This document shows, one piece after another, positions 19,765-27,037 of a stretch of 27,175 nt of DNA. The first letter of the stretch is position 1; the number at the start of each line of letters is the position of its first letter. The stretch lies in IMG/VR virus record IMGVR_UViG_3300033149_006339, positions 1 through 27,175 of that record, one strand, 5' to 3'. Both the position numbers and the translations under genes were made by a program. The notes under the pieces are model-generated. The model saw only the letters and a list, made by a program, of their open reading frames with translations, was not told where the DNA came from and made no database searches. The DNA comes from a virus.

Positions 19765-19768
19765 AATC

Positions 19769-21391
19769 ATGATACTAACCAAAGAGGATAATTTAATAGG
19801 AATTAAATTTGATTATAACTCCAGACTGGTAAATTTAGTTCGGAGTTTGTCTTATAGGCAGTATAATCCGGAAAAAAAGATGTGGACTATTCCGTTGGCT
19901 GGCTCTGAAGCATCTCTTCGGAGGTTGCTTAGGGCGGGATTTAAAATGGACAGCGAATTGGAAGATGCGTTAATACAAGAAAAAGAATTGAACGATGAGA
20001 TTAAAAAATTGATTAGCCGGTCTTCAGCAGAATTTCCTACCTCTCTTCCTCTGCTTAACTATCAGAGGGTGGGGGCGAAGTTTTTGGATAAGATTGGCAA
20101 TGGTTTGCTTGGCGATAGTATGGGGCTGGGAAAAACTATTCAGGCGTTGGCGATATTGGAAAAAAACAAGCCGGAAAAAGTTTTGATTATATGTCCGGCT
20201 ATATTAAAACATCAATGGAAATCAGAAATTGAGAAATTCGGTTTGGGTTGGTCGGTGGTTATTATTGAAGGAAATATCAGAGAGAGGAGAGAATTGTGGA
20301 AAAAAGAAGCTATGGTTTATGTGGCTAACTACGAATTATTGTTAAGGGATTTTGAAATGATGAATATGAGAAATTGGGATTATATTGTGGCTGACGAAGC
20401 TCATAGGATATCTAACCCGTTTGCTAAGCAGAGTAAGGCAATCAAAAGATTAACAAGCAAAAAAAGACTGGCTTTGACTGGTTCGCCTATAAGCAACAGG
20501 GCTGATGAATTGTGGAATATATTAGATTTTTTAAATCCCGGATGTGTCGGAAATTACTTTGAGTTTGTAAACAGATATTGTATTAAAAATCAATGGGGGG
20601 GAATTTTTGCTTATCAAAATTTAGAGGAGCTCAAGGAAAAAATAAAAAGATATATGATTAGGAGAACCAAGGAACAGGTTTTAAAAGAGTTGCCGGATAA
20701 AATAATTACCGAAATGCCGTTCAGGTTAAGCGACGAGGAAAGGAGTTTATATTCCTACATAAAAGAGGAAATTTTATATGAAATTAAAAAATCGGATATA
20801 AGCAAGATAGAAAATCCGATGAGTATTCAGCAGACATTGGTTAAGTTATTACGGCTTCAACAGGTGGTTAATTCAATGGAATTGGTTGGGGAAAGGCAAA
20901 AATCAAGCAAATTGGAGCTTTTAAAGGAATTATTGGAAGAGGGAATAAACAATGGGCAGAAAGCATTGATATTTACTAAGTTTGAAAAGATGACACCTAT
21001 TTTAGCCAGAGAGTTAAAGGAATACAATCCGGTTATTATTAGCGGAAAAATAAATGAAAAAATAAGACAGCAATATGTAAAAGATTTTAATGAAAAAGAA
21101 GATAATAAAATTCTCATAAGCACAAGTGCCGGTAATTACGGATTGAATTTGCAGAGAGCCAACCTCGTATTCCATTATGACCAAGAGTTTTCATTGGCGA
21201 AAATGGAACAAAGAACCGGCAGGGCTTATCGGATTGGACAAAAAAATAAGGTTTTTGAATATCATCTTTTGGCTAAGGGAACGGTGGATTATCACTTCAG
21301 AAGGATTGTCAGGAGAAAAGCCGAACTTTCTGGCACGGTTCTCGGCGATACGCCGATAACAATGGCAGAAGTTCAGCAATTATTACTATGA
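19769..21391 (+). CDS. SNF2-family (SMARCAL1-like) helicase/translocase
   Basis: This is a 540-residue protein from ATG 19769; a longer frame from 19688 overlaps the preceding gene and lacks sense, so the later start is chosen. The N-terminal part (1-60: GIKFDYNSRLVNLVRSL-x-x-RQYNPEKKMWTIPL) matches HARP-like modules of SMARCAL1-type proteins. Motif I is GDSMGLGKT (115-123), motif II DEAH (199-202), motif III LTGSP (226-230), motif V STSAGNYGLNLQ (441-452) and motif VI QRTGRAYRIGQ (471-481). It is an ATP-dependent DNA translocase, probably for annealing or fork remodelling during phage replication. Its end overlaps the recombinase start (ATGA). Confidence 0.9.
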   Translation: MILTKEDNLIGIKFDYNSRLVNLVRSLSYRQYNPEKKMWTIPLAGSEASLRRLLRAGFKMDSELEDALIQEKELNDEIKKLISRSSAEFPTSLPLLNYQRVGAKFLDKIGNGLLGDSMGLGKTIQALAILEKNKPEKVLIICPAILKHQWKSEIEKFGLGWSVVIIEGNIRERRELWKKEAMVYVANYELLLRDFEMMNMRNWDYIVADEAHRISNPFAKQSKAIKRLTSKKRLALTGSPISNRADELWNILDFLNPGCVGNYFEFVNRYCIKNQWGGIFAYQNLEELKEKIKRYMIRRTKEQVLKELPDKIITEMPFRLSDEERSLYSYIKEEILYEIKKSDISKIENPMSIQQTLVKLLRLQQVVNSMELVGERQKSSKLELLKELLEEGINNGQKALIFTKFEKMTPILARELKEYNPVIISGKINEKIRQQYVKDFNEKEDNKILISTSAGNYGLNLQRANLVFHYDQEFSLAKMEQRTGRAYRIGQKNKVFEYHLLAKGTVDYHFRRIVRRKAELSGTVLGDTPITMAEVQQLLL

Positions 21392-21954
21392 AAGCCCCCA
21401 AGATAAAAATTAAATATTTAGATGCTGAACAGATTAGAGAAATTATAAGGGGAATACCCGCCACTGAATCGGGTTTGATGTATAAAACCCTGATTGTTGT
21501 TTTATTTACTACAGGATTAAGAATTAGTGAAGCGCTTAATTTAAAAATTAAAGATTTAAAACTTGATTCTAAGATAACTCAAGAGCTTGCTGTTGTGGGA
21601 AAGGGCGGATATACAAGAACGGTATACTTTAGTCCGGATACATTAAAAATGATAAAGAAATGGCTTAGTGTAAGAAAAGGAAAAAAATACAATAAACCAG
21701 ATAAGAGGGACAGGGTTTTTCCTGTCAGTGTTAGGTCTGTTCAAAAACAGATTAAAAAATGGGCTGACTGGGCCGGATTTGAAGCTACCCCTCATACTTT
21801 TAGGCATTCTTTTGCGGTTCACACCTTGTCAAAATTGGGAAATTTAAGATTTACTCAGGAATTTTTAGGGCATAAGAGTATTCTTAATACTCAAATCTAT
21901 ACTCAAATAACCAATAAACACTTACGAAAAGCTCATGAAGAGATTTTCACTTAA
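21388..21954 (+). CDS. Minimal tyrosine recombinase (catalytic domain only)
   Basis: This is a 188-residue protein with the whole catalytic set: R45 (TTGLRISEAL), K72 (VGKGGYTR), H136/R139 (HTFRH), H162 (LGHKS), and the nucleophile Y171 (TQIYTQ). The usual N-terminal SAM-like core-binding domain (about 80-100 residues) is missing, so it is much shorter than XerC/XerD. It may be an invertase/resolvase type, a dimer resolution enzyme, or an integrase that relies on partners. It is translationally coupled to the helicase. No attachment site can be identified. Confidence 0.8.
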   Translation: MKAPKIKIKYLDAEQIREIIRGIPATESGLMYKTLIVVLFTTGLRISEALNLKIKDLKLDSKITQELAVVGKGGYTRTVYFSPDTLKMIKKWLSVRKGKKYNKPDKRDRVFPVSVRSVQKQIKKWADWAGFEATPHTFRHSFAVHTLSKLGNLRFTQEFLGHKSILNTQIYTQITNKHLRKAHEEIFT

Positions 21955-21960
21955 TCATTT

Positions 21961-22173
21961 ATGAGAAAAGAATTTCATTATTTAATGTATTGTAAAGAGT
22001 GTGGAAAAGAATTTTCGGAAAAGGAAAAAAATCCTCGTTTTCCTTATTTATGTCCGGAACATGTTGAAAAAGCTATTAAAAGAAAGAAGATGCTTGAGAG
22101 ACTTCATCGGATTCGGAAATATTCTGTGATTCTTCCGCGTTTTCTTCGTCGAGCAGGTCGCTCTCCTTTTTGA
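21961..22173 (+). CDS. Small zinc-finger protein
   Basis: This is a 70-residue frame; ATG 21985 (residue 9) is an alternative start. Pattern: MYCKECGKEFSEKEKNPRFPYLCPEHVEKAIKRKK, a C-x2-C...C-x2-H zinc-ribbon type site, followed by a lysine/arginine-rich helix. The last 33 residues are encoded antisense to the acidic tail of the ATPase gene (98-nt convergent overlap), so they look less constrained. Its role is unknown; a small accessory nucleic-acid-binding protein is inferred. Confidence 0.6.
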   Translation: MRKEFHYLMYCKECGKEFSEKEKNPRFPYLCPEHVEKAIKRKKMLERLHRIRKYSVILPRFLRRAGRSPF

Positions 22174-23353
22174 TTTTTTCAAATTTACGGACCAATTCTA
22201 TATATTTATCTTTCATTTTCCAGCGATCGCCATAGGGTCCGACACCTTTGGCTCTTTCTGCTACTTCAAGAGCAACCAATTCCTCTAATCTATATCTGAC
22301 CGTAGTGGTCGGCCGGTCTATTTTAGTGGCTAATCCGGTAGTAGTTAGTTCATTGTATTTTGCCAGTTCTTGAATTATAAGTCGCTTAGATGACGGTATT
22401 GAGTCAAGGGCTATTTTGTAAAGAATATTATGGTCTTCTGGCTGAAGTTCCATTTTGCCGGTTTCGTTGAAATTAACAACAGAAAGCGCTCTGGCCATGG
22501 TTTGTAGGGCGGCCGCCATTCTGGTTGGCATCTCCGGCGGGTAAACCTCTGTTATTTCCTGTTGGGGGCTTCTCCAGTTTCTTTCCACTTCGGATCTTAC
22601 TCTTGTTGAAAATTCAGCCAGAGATATCAGGTCTTTTTTTAATGTTTCGGGAATCTTGACTTTTTCCTTGGGTATTTCCGCGTTTTCTATATATTCCTTG
22701 GTTAAATCAGCCAGCCATCCTCTTTTTTCATCAAGTTCGCCGCTTTCTTGATTTTCCATGCTTTTGTTCGCCGCGGCTTTGGCTTCGGGTTGAATGAAAT
22801 TATAAAACAAAAATCTTTCGCCCATTGAAACATAATCCTTTTTCTTACTATGGATAGCATAGGTAGAGCCGGCAATTACCGTCACCTTGCCTGCCCACTC
22901 TTGTTTTTTGCCCGTTCCGAATTGTTTTATATATCTTCCATCGTAAATTTCTCTCATTTGAGCCATTAAAACAGATTTTGTATCTTTATTCTCTGATAAA
23001 ATTGAAGTTAAATCTTTAAATGTAATAATGCCGTTTTGTTCCTGATCGGTTCCTTTGGAAAGGTTGTGAAGTAGAGAAGCGCTTTCGCCGCCCTTGCTTA
23101 TTCCGGATAAAAATGTATTGGCGGTTAGGGTGGAAAGAGGATGAACATATTTGCATTTAGACAAAGCATTTATTATTTCGCTTTTTCCCCCAGCCGAAGG
23201 AGCCACGATAATTAGCCATATCGGATCAGATTTTAAAAGATGAGAAACATACAAGGAAACCAAGACCTTGATAATATAAGGGTCCTCCAAGAGATATACA
23301 CTTCCAAAAGCTTCTCTAAGTTTTTGAAGAGTAATTTTGTTTTTTTCTTCCAT
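22076..23353 (-). CDS. P-loop ATPase with C-terminal winged helix (replicative helicase-like)
   Basis: This is a 425-residue protein. Walker A is APSAGGKS (51-58); a Walker B-like strand is NGIITFKDL (107-115). Residues 120-200 include an AAA-like core with MAQMREIYDGRY and FGTGKKQEWAGKVTVIAGSTYAI; R in MGERFLFYNF may be the sensor/arginine finger. The C-terminal region (about 316-372) is a winged helix, TGLATKIDRPTTTVRYRLEELV, followed by an acidic low-complexity tail. This organisation fits ATPases found next to CHC2 primase domains in phages and integrated elements. It sits 4 nt downstream of such a gene, so helicase or helicase-loader function is inferred. Confidence 0.75.
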   Translation of the reverse strand: MEEKNKITLQKLREAFGSVYLLEDPYIIKVLVSLYVSHLLKSDPIWLIIVAPSAGGKSEIINALSKCKYVHPLSTLTANTFLSGISKGGESASLLHNLSKGTDQEQNGIITFKDLTSILSENKDTKSVLMAQMREIYDGRYIKQFGTGKKQEWAGKVTVIAGSTYAIHSKKKDYVSMGERFLFYNFIQPEAKAAANKSMENQESGELDEKRGWLADLTKEYIENAEIPKEKVKIPETLKKDLISLAEFSTRVRSEVERNWRSPQQEITEVYPPEMPTRMAAALQTMARALSVVNFNETGKMELQPEDHNILYKIALDSIPSSKRLIIQELAKYNELTTTGLATKIDRPTTTVRYRLEELVALEVAERAKGVGPYGDRWKMKDKYIELVRKFEKIKKESDLLDEENAEESQNISESDEVSQASSFF

Positions 23354-23357
23354 AATT

Positions 23358-24038
23358 TTATTTATTTATTAAACGACGGACTGCGGTTATGAAATCGCAT
23401 CCGTCTCTTTTCATTATAAAATCTATTGAATCCCCGGCTTCATTGCATCCATAACAATAAAAATGATTGTCCTTTAGATAAATCGCAAAGGAAGGATTTT
23501 TTTCCGGGTGAAAAGGACACAATCCCCACATTATATTGTTTTTCTTTTTTAATTGGCCGAAATAAAGAGAGTCTATGGGTATTTCCCGGGCTCGTTGAAT
23601 ATCAAAATCTGTTATCTTATTTGAATTTTGCTTGATTTCTTTTTTGTTTGGTCTTTTAAGTAGCGCTAAGTAAAAAGAATTTCTTTTTATCTTTTTTTCT
23701 TTATTTTCTTTAAGTGGTTCTAAAAATATTATATCTCTTACGAGAGTCCAGAACCACCTATCTTCCGGATTAGATTTAGAAAGAATTTTATTATTAAAAT
23801 TTATTCTTGTTTCTTCTGCTTGTTTTAAATCTTCTTTCCATTTTTTTATTTCTTGTTTGAGTTTTTTCTTAAGGTATGGTTTGGCGGCTGGAAAAATTTT
23901 TAACAATTCTTGAAAAGTATATCGGGGTTGAGACTCAAGCCATTGCTTTTCCAGTTTGTCAGCCAACATTATTTCTTCTTCATCATAAAGTCCGTATTTT
24001 CCTACATATTTATTTATTGACCAAAGATAATAAAGCAT
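23358..24038 (-). CDS. CHC2 zinc-finger primase-like protein
   Basis: This is a 226-residue protein. The C-terminal part (about 170-225) is a DnaG-type CHC2 zinc finger: WGLCPFHPEKNPSFAI, C174 and H177, then FYCYGCNEAGDSIDFIM, C195 and C198. The N-terminal 165 residues are helical and lysine-rich, unrecognised. No TOPRIM catalytic domain is present, so the polymerising part may lie elsewhere or be supplied by the host. In normal DnaG this finger is N-terminal, so its position at the end is unusual. It starts leftward from a divergent promoter region, with a DnaA box nearby. Confidence 0.8.
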   Translation of the reverse strand: MLYYLWSINKYVGKYGLYDEEEIMLADKLEKQWLESQPRYTFQELLKIFPAAKPYLKKKLKQEIKKWKEDLKQAEETRINFNNKILSKSNPEDRWFWTLVRDIIFLEPLKENKEKKIKRNSFYLALLKRPNKKEIKQNSNKITDFDIQRAREIPIDSLYFGQLKKKNNIMWGLCPFHPEKNPSFAIYLKDNHFYCYGCNEAGDSIDFIMKRDGCDFITAVRRLINK

Positions 24039-24061
24039 ATTTAATTAAACAATTCGTTAAG

Positions 24062-24070
24062 TTATCCACA
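24062..24070 (+). promoter_or_regulatory. DnaA-box match in divergent intergenic region
   Basis: TTATCCACA, an exact match to the bacterial DnaA box, lies between the leftward primase gene and the rightward HTH gene, next to an AT-rich stretch and the promoter at 24080-24108. A near match (TTATCCACT) occurs at about 24245. A single box is weak evidence for an origin. Confidence 0.5.
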
Positions 24071-24079
24071 GATTTTAAT

Positions 24080-24108
24080 TTGACGGCAGTTTAATTATAA
24101 CATACAAT
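24080..24108 (+). promoter_or_regulatory. Promoter of rightward replication genes, leaderless
   Basis: TTGACG (24080-24085), 17 nt, TACAAT (24103-24108). The start codon ATG 24116 is 7 nt after the -10 element, so the predicted transcript begins at the ATG. A minus-strand TATAAT is present at 24099-24094 for the primase gene. Confidence 0.65.
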
Positions 24109-24115
24109 ATAAAAT

Positions 24116-24334
24116 ATGGGTATACCTAAAGCTGTTGATAAGTCCAAAAAGAATAAGCGGAGGGGGGTTAAAAAAGATATTCATAAATATCCCTATTTAG
24201 TTGAAATTAGGAATGAATTAATATTAGATCTTAAAAAAAGAGGATTATCCACTCAAAATATATCAGTTATATTTTCGAGCGGATTGTCCAAGGGTCGAGT
24301 CAGTCAAATAATTAAAAATAAATTTAATAAATAA
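24116..24334 (+). CDS. Small HTH regulator
   Basis: This is a 72-residue basic protein. Residues 1-25 are a lysine/arginine-rich tail. Residues 30-66 contain a helix-turn-helix: EIRNELILDLKKRGLSTQNISVIFSSGLSKGRVSQII, where LSTQNIS and the recognition helix KGRVSQII fit HTH domains of phage repressors or of sigma-like proteins. It is the first gene of a rightward operon with the SSB-like and nuclease genes (gaps of 2 nt and overlap of 1 nt), under its own leaderless promoter. A transcription regulator of the replication genes or an origin-binding protein is inferred. Confidence 0.65.
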   Translation: MGIPKAVDKSKKNKRRGVKKDIHKYPYLVEIRNELILDLKKRGLSTQNISVIFSSGLSKGRVSQIIKNKFNK

Positions 24335-24336
24335 CC

Positions 24337-24789
24337 ATGACTAAAAACGACGAATTTCAAGAAGTTAAATCCTCAGTTGTTTCTTGGGGAAAAGTCGGCG
24401 ATTATATTCAGGGCACACTGGTTGATATAAGAATTCGCGAGGTTCAAGACGAAAAAAAGGGTTTGGTTAGGAAAAATGTATATGAAATTCTTGCTGATGA
24501 GGGACAATATCACGAAATCGATGAAAACAGGAATCCAGTTGAACCGCCGATTAAATGTGAAAAAAATGATTTTTATCAAGTATGGGGCGGAAGAGAGATT
24601 ATAGATAATGGTATGAGAAAAATAAAGATCGGCCAGAAAGTAAGAATTGTTTTTACAGAACAGCTTGAACCGAAAAAGAAAAATTATTCTGGATTTAAGA
24701 TTATTAAAGTATATGCCGGACCAATGGATGAAGAGTGGTTGAATAATCAATATCAAGAAGCGGAACCTGATGTTAATCCCGGATTTTAA
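24337..24789 (+). CDS. OB-fold/SSB-like protein
   Basis: This is a 150-residue protein. The body is strand-rich, as in OB folds (SWGKVGDYIQGTLVDIRIREV, NVYEILADEGQYHEI, FYQVWGGREIIDNGMRKIKIGQKVRIVFTEQL, GFKIIKVYAGPM), with aromatic residues in strands. The end is acidic (EAEPDVNPGF) and finishes with phenylalanine, like the C-terminal tip of SSB (D-D-x-I-P-F). It is directly coupled to the nuclease gene (TAATG). A single-stranded DNA-binding protein of phage recombination is inferred; the family is not certain. Confidence 0.6.
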   Translation: MTKNDEFQEVKSSVVSWGKVGDYIQGTLVDIRIREVQDEKKGLVRKNVYEILADEGQYHEIDENRNPVEPPIKCEKNDFYQVWGGREIIDNGMRKIKIGQKVRIVFTEQLEPKKKNYSGFKIIKVYAGPMDEEWLNNQYQEAEPDVNPGF

Positions 24790-25535
24790 TGAAATTAGAA
24801 TTTAAAACAAAATATAAGGTTGAATTAGCTCCTACTCTTAGCGGTCATTGGTATAAAGTTTGGAAAATAAGTCCTAAGGGCAAAGAAAAATTTATAGGAT
24901 ATTATCCTTCAAGCACGACTATTTTGTTAGCTTATCCCCAGAGTCAATATTTAACAGAGTGGATAGGAAAAGTAGGCTGGCACGAAAGTCAAAGGATTAA
25001 ATCAGAAGCCGGAGAGAAGGGAACGAGAGTCCACGCGGCGATTGACAGATTAGAGGAAGGTTATACATTGTTTGCAACAGAATATTCTTGGGAGGAATTT
25101 CATAAAATACATTCTTTTGTTAAGTGGTATAATGATTATAAACCCGAATTAATAGCAAAAGAAATTCCAGTGTTTAGCAGAAAAGGAAGATATGCCGGTC
25201 GATTAGATAGAATTTATATAATTGATGGTCAATATACTTTATTAGATTTTAAAACAAGCTCCGGAATTCATGAACATTTTCCCTTGCAGTTTGCCAGTTA
25301 TGCCAATGCAGTAGAAGAAAATACAGATATTAAAATAGTTCAAACAGCGGCTTTGCAGTTAGGGGCTAAAAATAAAAATGGATACAGGTATATTGTTTAT
25401 CCGGACTGGAAAGAGCATTATAAGATTTTTAAGCATGTAAAGAAGGTATGGGAATATGAATATTTTGATTCTAAGATCAATCCTAAAAAACCGCCAGTGT
25501 TGGATTTGCCAGACAAGCTTAAACTTGAAAAATAA
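24789..25535 (+). CDS. PD-(D/E)XK (RecB/Cas4-like) nuclease
   Basis: This is a 248-residue protein. Motifs: H82 in GTRVHAAID, E125 in AKEIPVF, D140 in YAGRLDRI, D153 and K155 in LLDFKTS, and Q167 with Y171 in QFASYANAV. This order (H, E, D, DxK, QxxxY) is that of the RecB/AddB/Cas4-type exonuclease domain. There is no helicase domain. In phages such nucleases with an SSB-like neighbour act in recombination, end resection or host-DNA breakdown. The start overlaps the SSB-like stop (TAATG), so the two are a coupled pair. No cysteines of an iron-sulphur cluster (as in Cas4) are visible. Confidence 0.85.
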   Translation: MKLEFKTKYKVELAPTLSGHWYKVWKISPKGKEKFIGYYPSSTTILLAYPQSQYLTEWIGKVGWHESQRIKSEAGEKGTRVHAAIDRLEEGYTLFATEYSWEEFHKIHSFVKWYNDYKPELIAKEIPVFSRKGRYAGRLDRIYIIDGQYTLLDFKTSSGIHEHFPLQFASYANAVEENTDIKIVQTAALQLGAKNKNGYRYIVYPDWKEHYKIFKHVKKVWEYEYFDSKINPKKPPVLDLPDKLKLEK

Positions 25536-25547
25536 TAAATTTAATTC

Positions 25548-25754
25548 ATGGGTCGATTTAATTCATTAATAAACAATAAACTTATTATGCAATATATATT
25601 TCAAGAAATTACCCAGAATCCGAATTCAGTGGATGCGCCGGTAGTTCCAAGCGAAGATCAGAACGATAATTCCTCAGAAGAAAATCAAGAGTCGACACAG
25701 GAAGAAACCCCGGCAGAAGAATCAACAGAAACCGAAACTGTATCTACTGAATAA
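25548..25754 (+). CDS. Short acidic low-complexity protein
   Basis: This is a 68-residue frame; an internal ATG at 25587 is an alternative start. After a short start, residues 20-68 are an acidic stretch rich in E, S, T and N (SEDQNDNSSEENQESTQEETPAEE). It has no globular pattern and lies 12 nt after the nuclease gene. Acidic tails of this kind can mimic DNA or bind basic partners. The role is unknown; confidence that it is translated is moderate. Confidence 0.5.
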   Translation: MGRFNSLINNKLIMQYIFQEITQNPNSVDAPVVPSEDQNDNSSEENQESTQEETPAEESTETETVSTE

Positions 25755-25762
25755 TTTAGTTC

Positions 25763-25974
25763 TTTTCAATGCCCCCGACCGGTATTCTGGATCTGAAGGG
25801 AATTATCCCTGTCACGGCTATCCTTAAAGCCGTAATCAGATCTGGAATATACGAGTCTGAATAGGGTATCAGTTTGTCTGTAGAGGACGAACACTGGATT
25901 TAAACCAGTCGCCCTTAAACCAACATAAAACAACCAAATCCTTTTATTGCCCTATTCAGAGGGGGCATTGAAAA
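25763..25974 (+). ncRNA. 212-nt multibranched structured RNA
   Basis: P1 pairs 25763-25776 with 25961-25974 (14 bp, perfect). Arm A: 25784-25796 with 25836-25848 (13 bp, two G-U), carrying two small hairpins (AGGGA/TCCCT at 25797-25810; ACGGCT/AGCCGT at 25814-25833). Arm B: 25856-25866 with 25950-25960 (11 bp, abutting P1), carrying hairpins 25872-25878 with 25886-25892 (one G-U) and ACTGG/CCAGT (25893-25897 with 25905-25909), then about 40 nt unpaired. All wobbles fit the plus strand. No ORF covers it. Unknown class. Confidence 0.75.
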
Positions 25975-26008
25975 CTAATTTTGAGAAAGCAATTTATTTT
26001 CTTAAGAA

Positions 26009-26038
26009 GGTCGTAAAGAATTTATAATTTAATTTAAA
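26009..26038 (+). promoter_or_regulatory. Repeated upstream element GGTCRTAAARAATTTATAATTTAA
   Basis: A near-identical copy occurs at 26304-26327 and a shorter one at 26990-27006 (which overlaps the end of the 97-aa gene). Each precedes a gene start by 2 to 15 nt. The TATAAT within the first two could be a -10 box, but no TTGACA-like -35 lies at the right distance. It may be a shared promoter or translation signal. Confidence 0.4.
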
Positions 26039-26041
26039 TCT

Positions 26042-26284
26042 ATGGAATTAAAATACTATCAATGTGAAATTTGTGAAAAGAGAGTATTTTCTAAAGAAGA
26101 GTTAAGAAAAGAAAATTGGTTAGAAATGGGGGGTGGAATGTTAGGAGGTATAATGGTTTGGTTAGATAAACCTCGTTGTAGGGGTGGTGGTTATATCCAT
26201 CGTGTTGGACTAACGAGTAGAGAATATCATTTTTGCTCAATAGATTGTTTAATAAAAGCATTAAAAGCTAAGAAAAGTATTTAA
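26042..26284 (+). CDS. Small zinc-binding protein
   Basis: This is an 80-residue protein. Cysteine pairs: CEICEK near residue 8 (C-x2-C) and FCSIDC near 65 (C-x4-C), with another C in PRCRGGG around 45. The four-cysteine spacing suggests a zinc ribbon or treble clef. The middle has a glycine-rich segment (GGGMLGGIMVWLDKP) and a basic loop. I do not recognise the family. A repeated upstream element precedes it. Confidence 0.55.
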   Translation: MELKYYQCEICEKRVFSKEELRKENWLEMGGGMLGGIMVWLDKPRCRGGGYIHRVGLTSREYHFCSIDCLIKALKAKKSI

Positions 26285-26335
26285 TTATAATTTAATTTAA
26301 AAGGGTCATAAAAATTTATAATTTAAATAATTCCT

Positions 26336-26659
26336 ATGTCTTACTGGTTTGAAACAAAAAAATTAAGAGTTGGTAAAGAAAAAGATAGAAGAAGAAAATT
26401 AACCGATGAAGAAAGACAGACTATTAAAGATTTATATCAGATGGGTTTTAAAATTAGAGAAATTGCTAGAATATTTAAGAAAAGATGTTGTAGACGAAAT
26501 ATACAATTTATTCTTTTTCCAGAAAGGTTAAAAAGACAATATGTTTATAGAAAAGAAAGAAATTGGGATTATGATAAAGAAAGACATAAAAAAGGTATGA
26601 AAAGTTACAGGAATTATCTAAAAAGTATTTATGGTTTAATAGGGAAAGGAATTACTTAA
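26336..26659 (+). CDS. HTH-containing small basic protein
   Basis: This is a 107-residue protein. The N-terminal half (about 15-48) is an HTH: RKLTDEERQTIKDLYQMGFKIREIARIFK, a resolvase-like or homeodomain-like helix-turn-helix, then a basic stretch (KKRCCRRNIQFILFPERLKRQ). The C-terminal half (about 70-100) contains the repeated-looking pattern RNWDYDKERHKKGMKSYRNYLK. The C-terminal part resembles small proteins common in viral metagenomes. It may bind DNA; no nuclease motif (HNH) is visible. Confidence 0.55.
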   Translation: MSYWFETKKLRVGKEKDRRRKLTDEERQTIKDLYQMGFKIREIARIFKKRCCRRNIQFILFPERLKRQYVYRKERNWDYDKERHKKGMKSYRNYLKSIYGLIGKGIT

Positions 26660-26702
26660 TTCTGAAATTATAAGTTATAAAAAATAAATCTTCAGAATAA
26701 AT

Positions 26703-26996
26703 ATGAATATCAAAAACATTAAAGATTTAAAAACTATATCAAAAGCAATTTGGGAAGAGGTTAGAAAACAAGCAAAACCAGACGGGGTTCATATTCAACC
26801 TGTAATCTATCCCGATGGTAATTTAGTAATAGATGCTGATATAGAAATAAACAATAAAAGATATGCCAAGTGTATTGAATTCCCTAAAAACTACAAAGAT
26901 TTTTCTTCTACTGAATTGAAAAAAGTTATTAAAAATTTAGTAAAAGAATTAAGAAATATTTGTTTAGAAACTAAAAAATTATTAACAAAGTCGTAA
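26703..26996 (+). CDS. Unrecognised 97-aa early protein
   Basis: This is a 97-residue protein, lysine/isoleucine-rich, mixed alpha/beta: a helix (about 1-25, KDLKTISKAIWEEVRKQ), strands (HIQPVIYPDGNLVIDADIEIN...AKCIEFP) and a C-terminal helix (TELKKVIKNLVKELRNICLE). No family is recognised. A hairpin (TTCTGA/TCAGAA) precedes its start. The stop overlaps the third copy of the upstream repeat. Confidence 0.55.
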   Translation: MNIKNIKDLKTISKAIWEEVRKQAKPDGVHIQPVIYPDGNLVIDADIEINNKRYAKCIEFPKNYKDFSSTELKKVIKNLVKELRNICLETKKLLTKS

Positions 26997-27037
26997 AAAA
27001 TTTATGAAATCCAAAACCCAAACCTTAATTGAAAATT

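Noticed and set aside
19688-19768. Extended N-terminus of the helicase
   Set aside because: Overlaps the zinc-ribbon gene in another frame and gives a sequence without family resemblance; ATG 19769 fits the HARP-like start.
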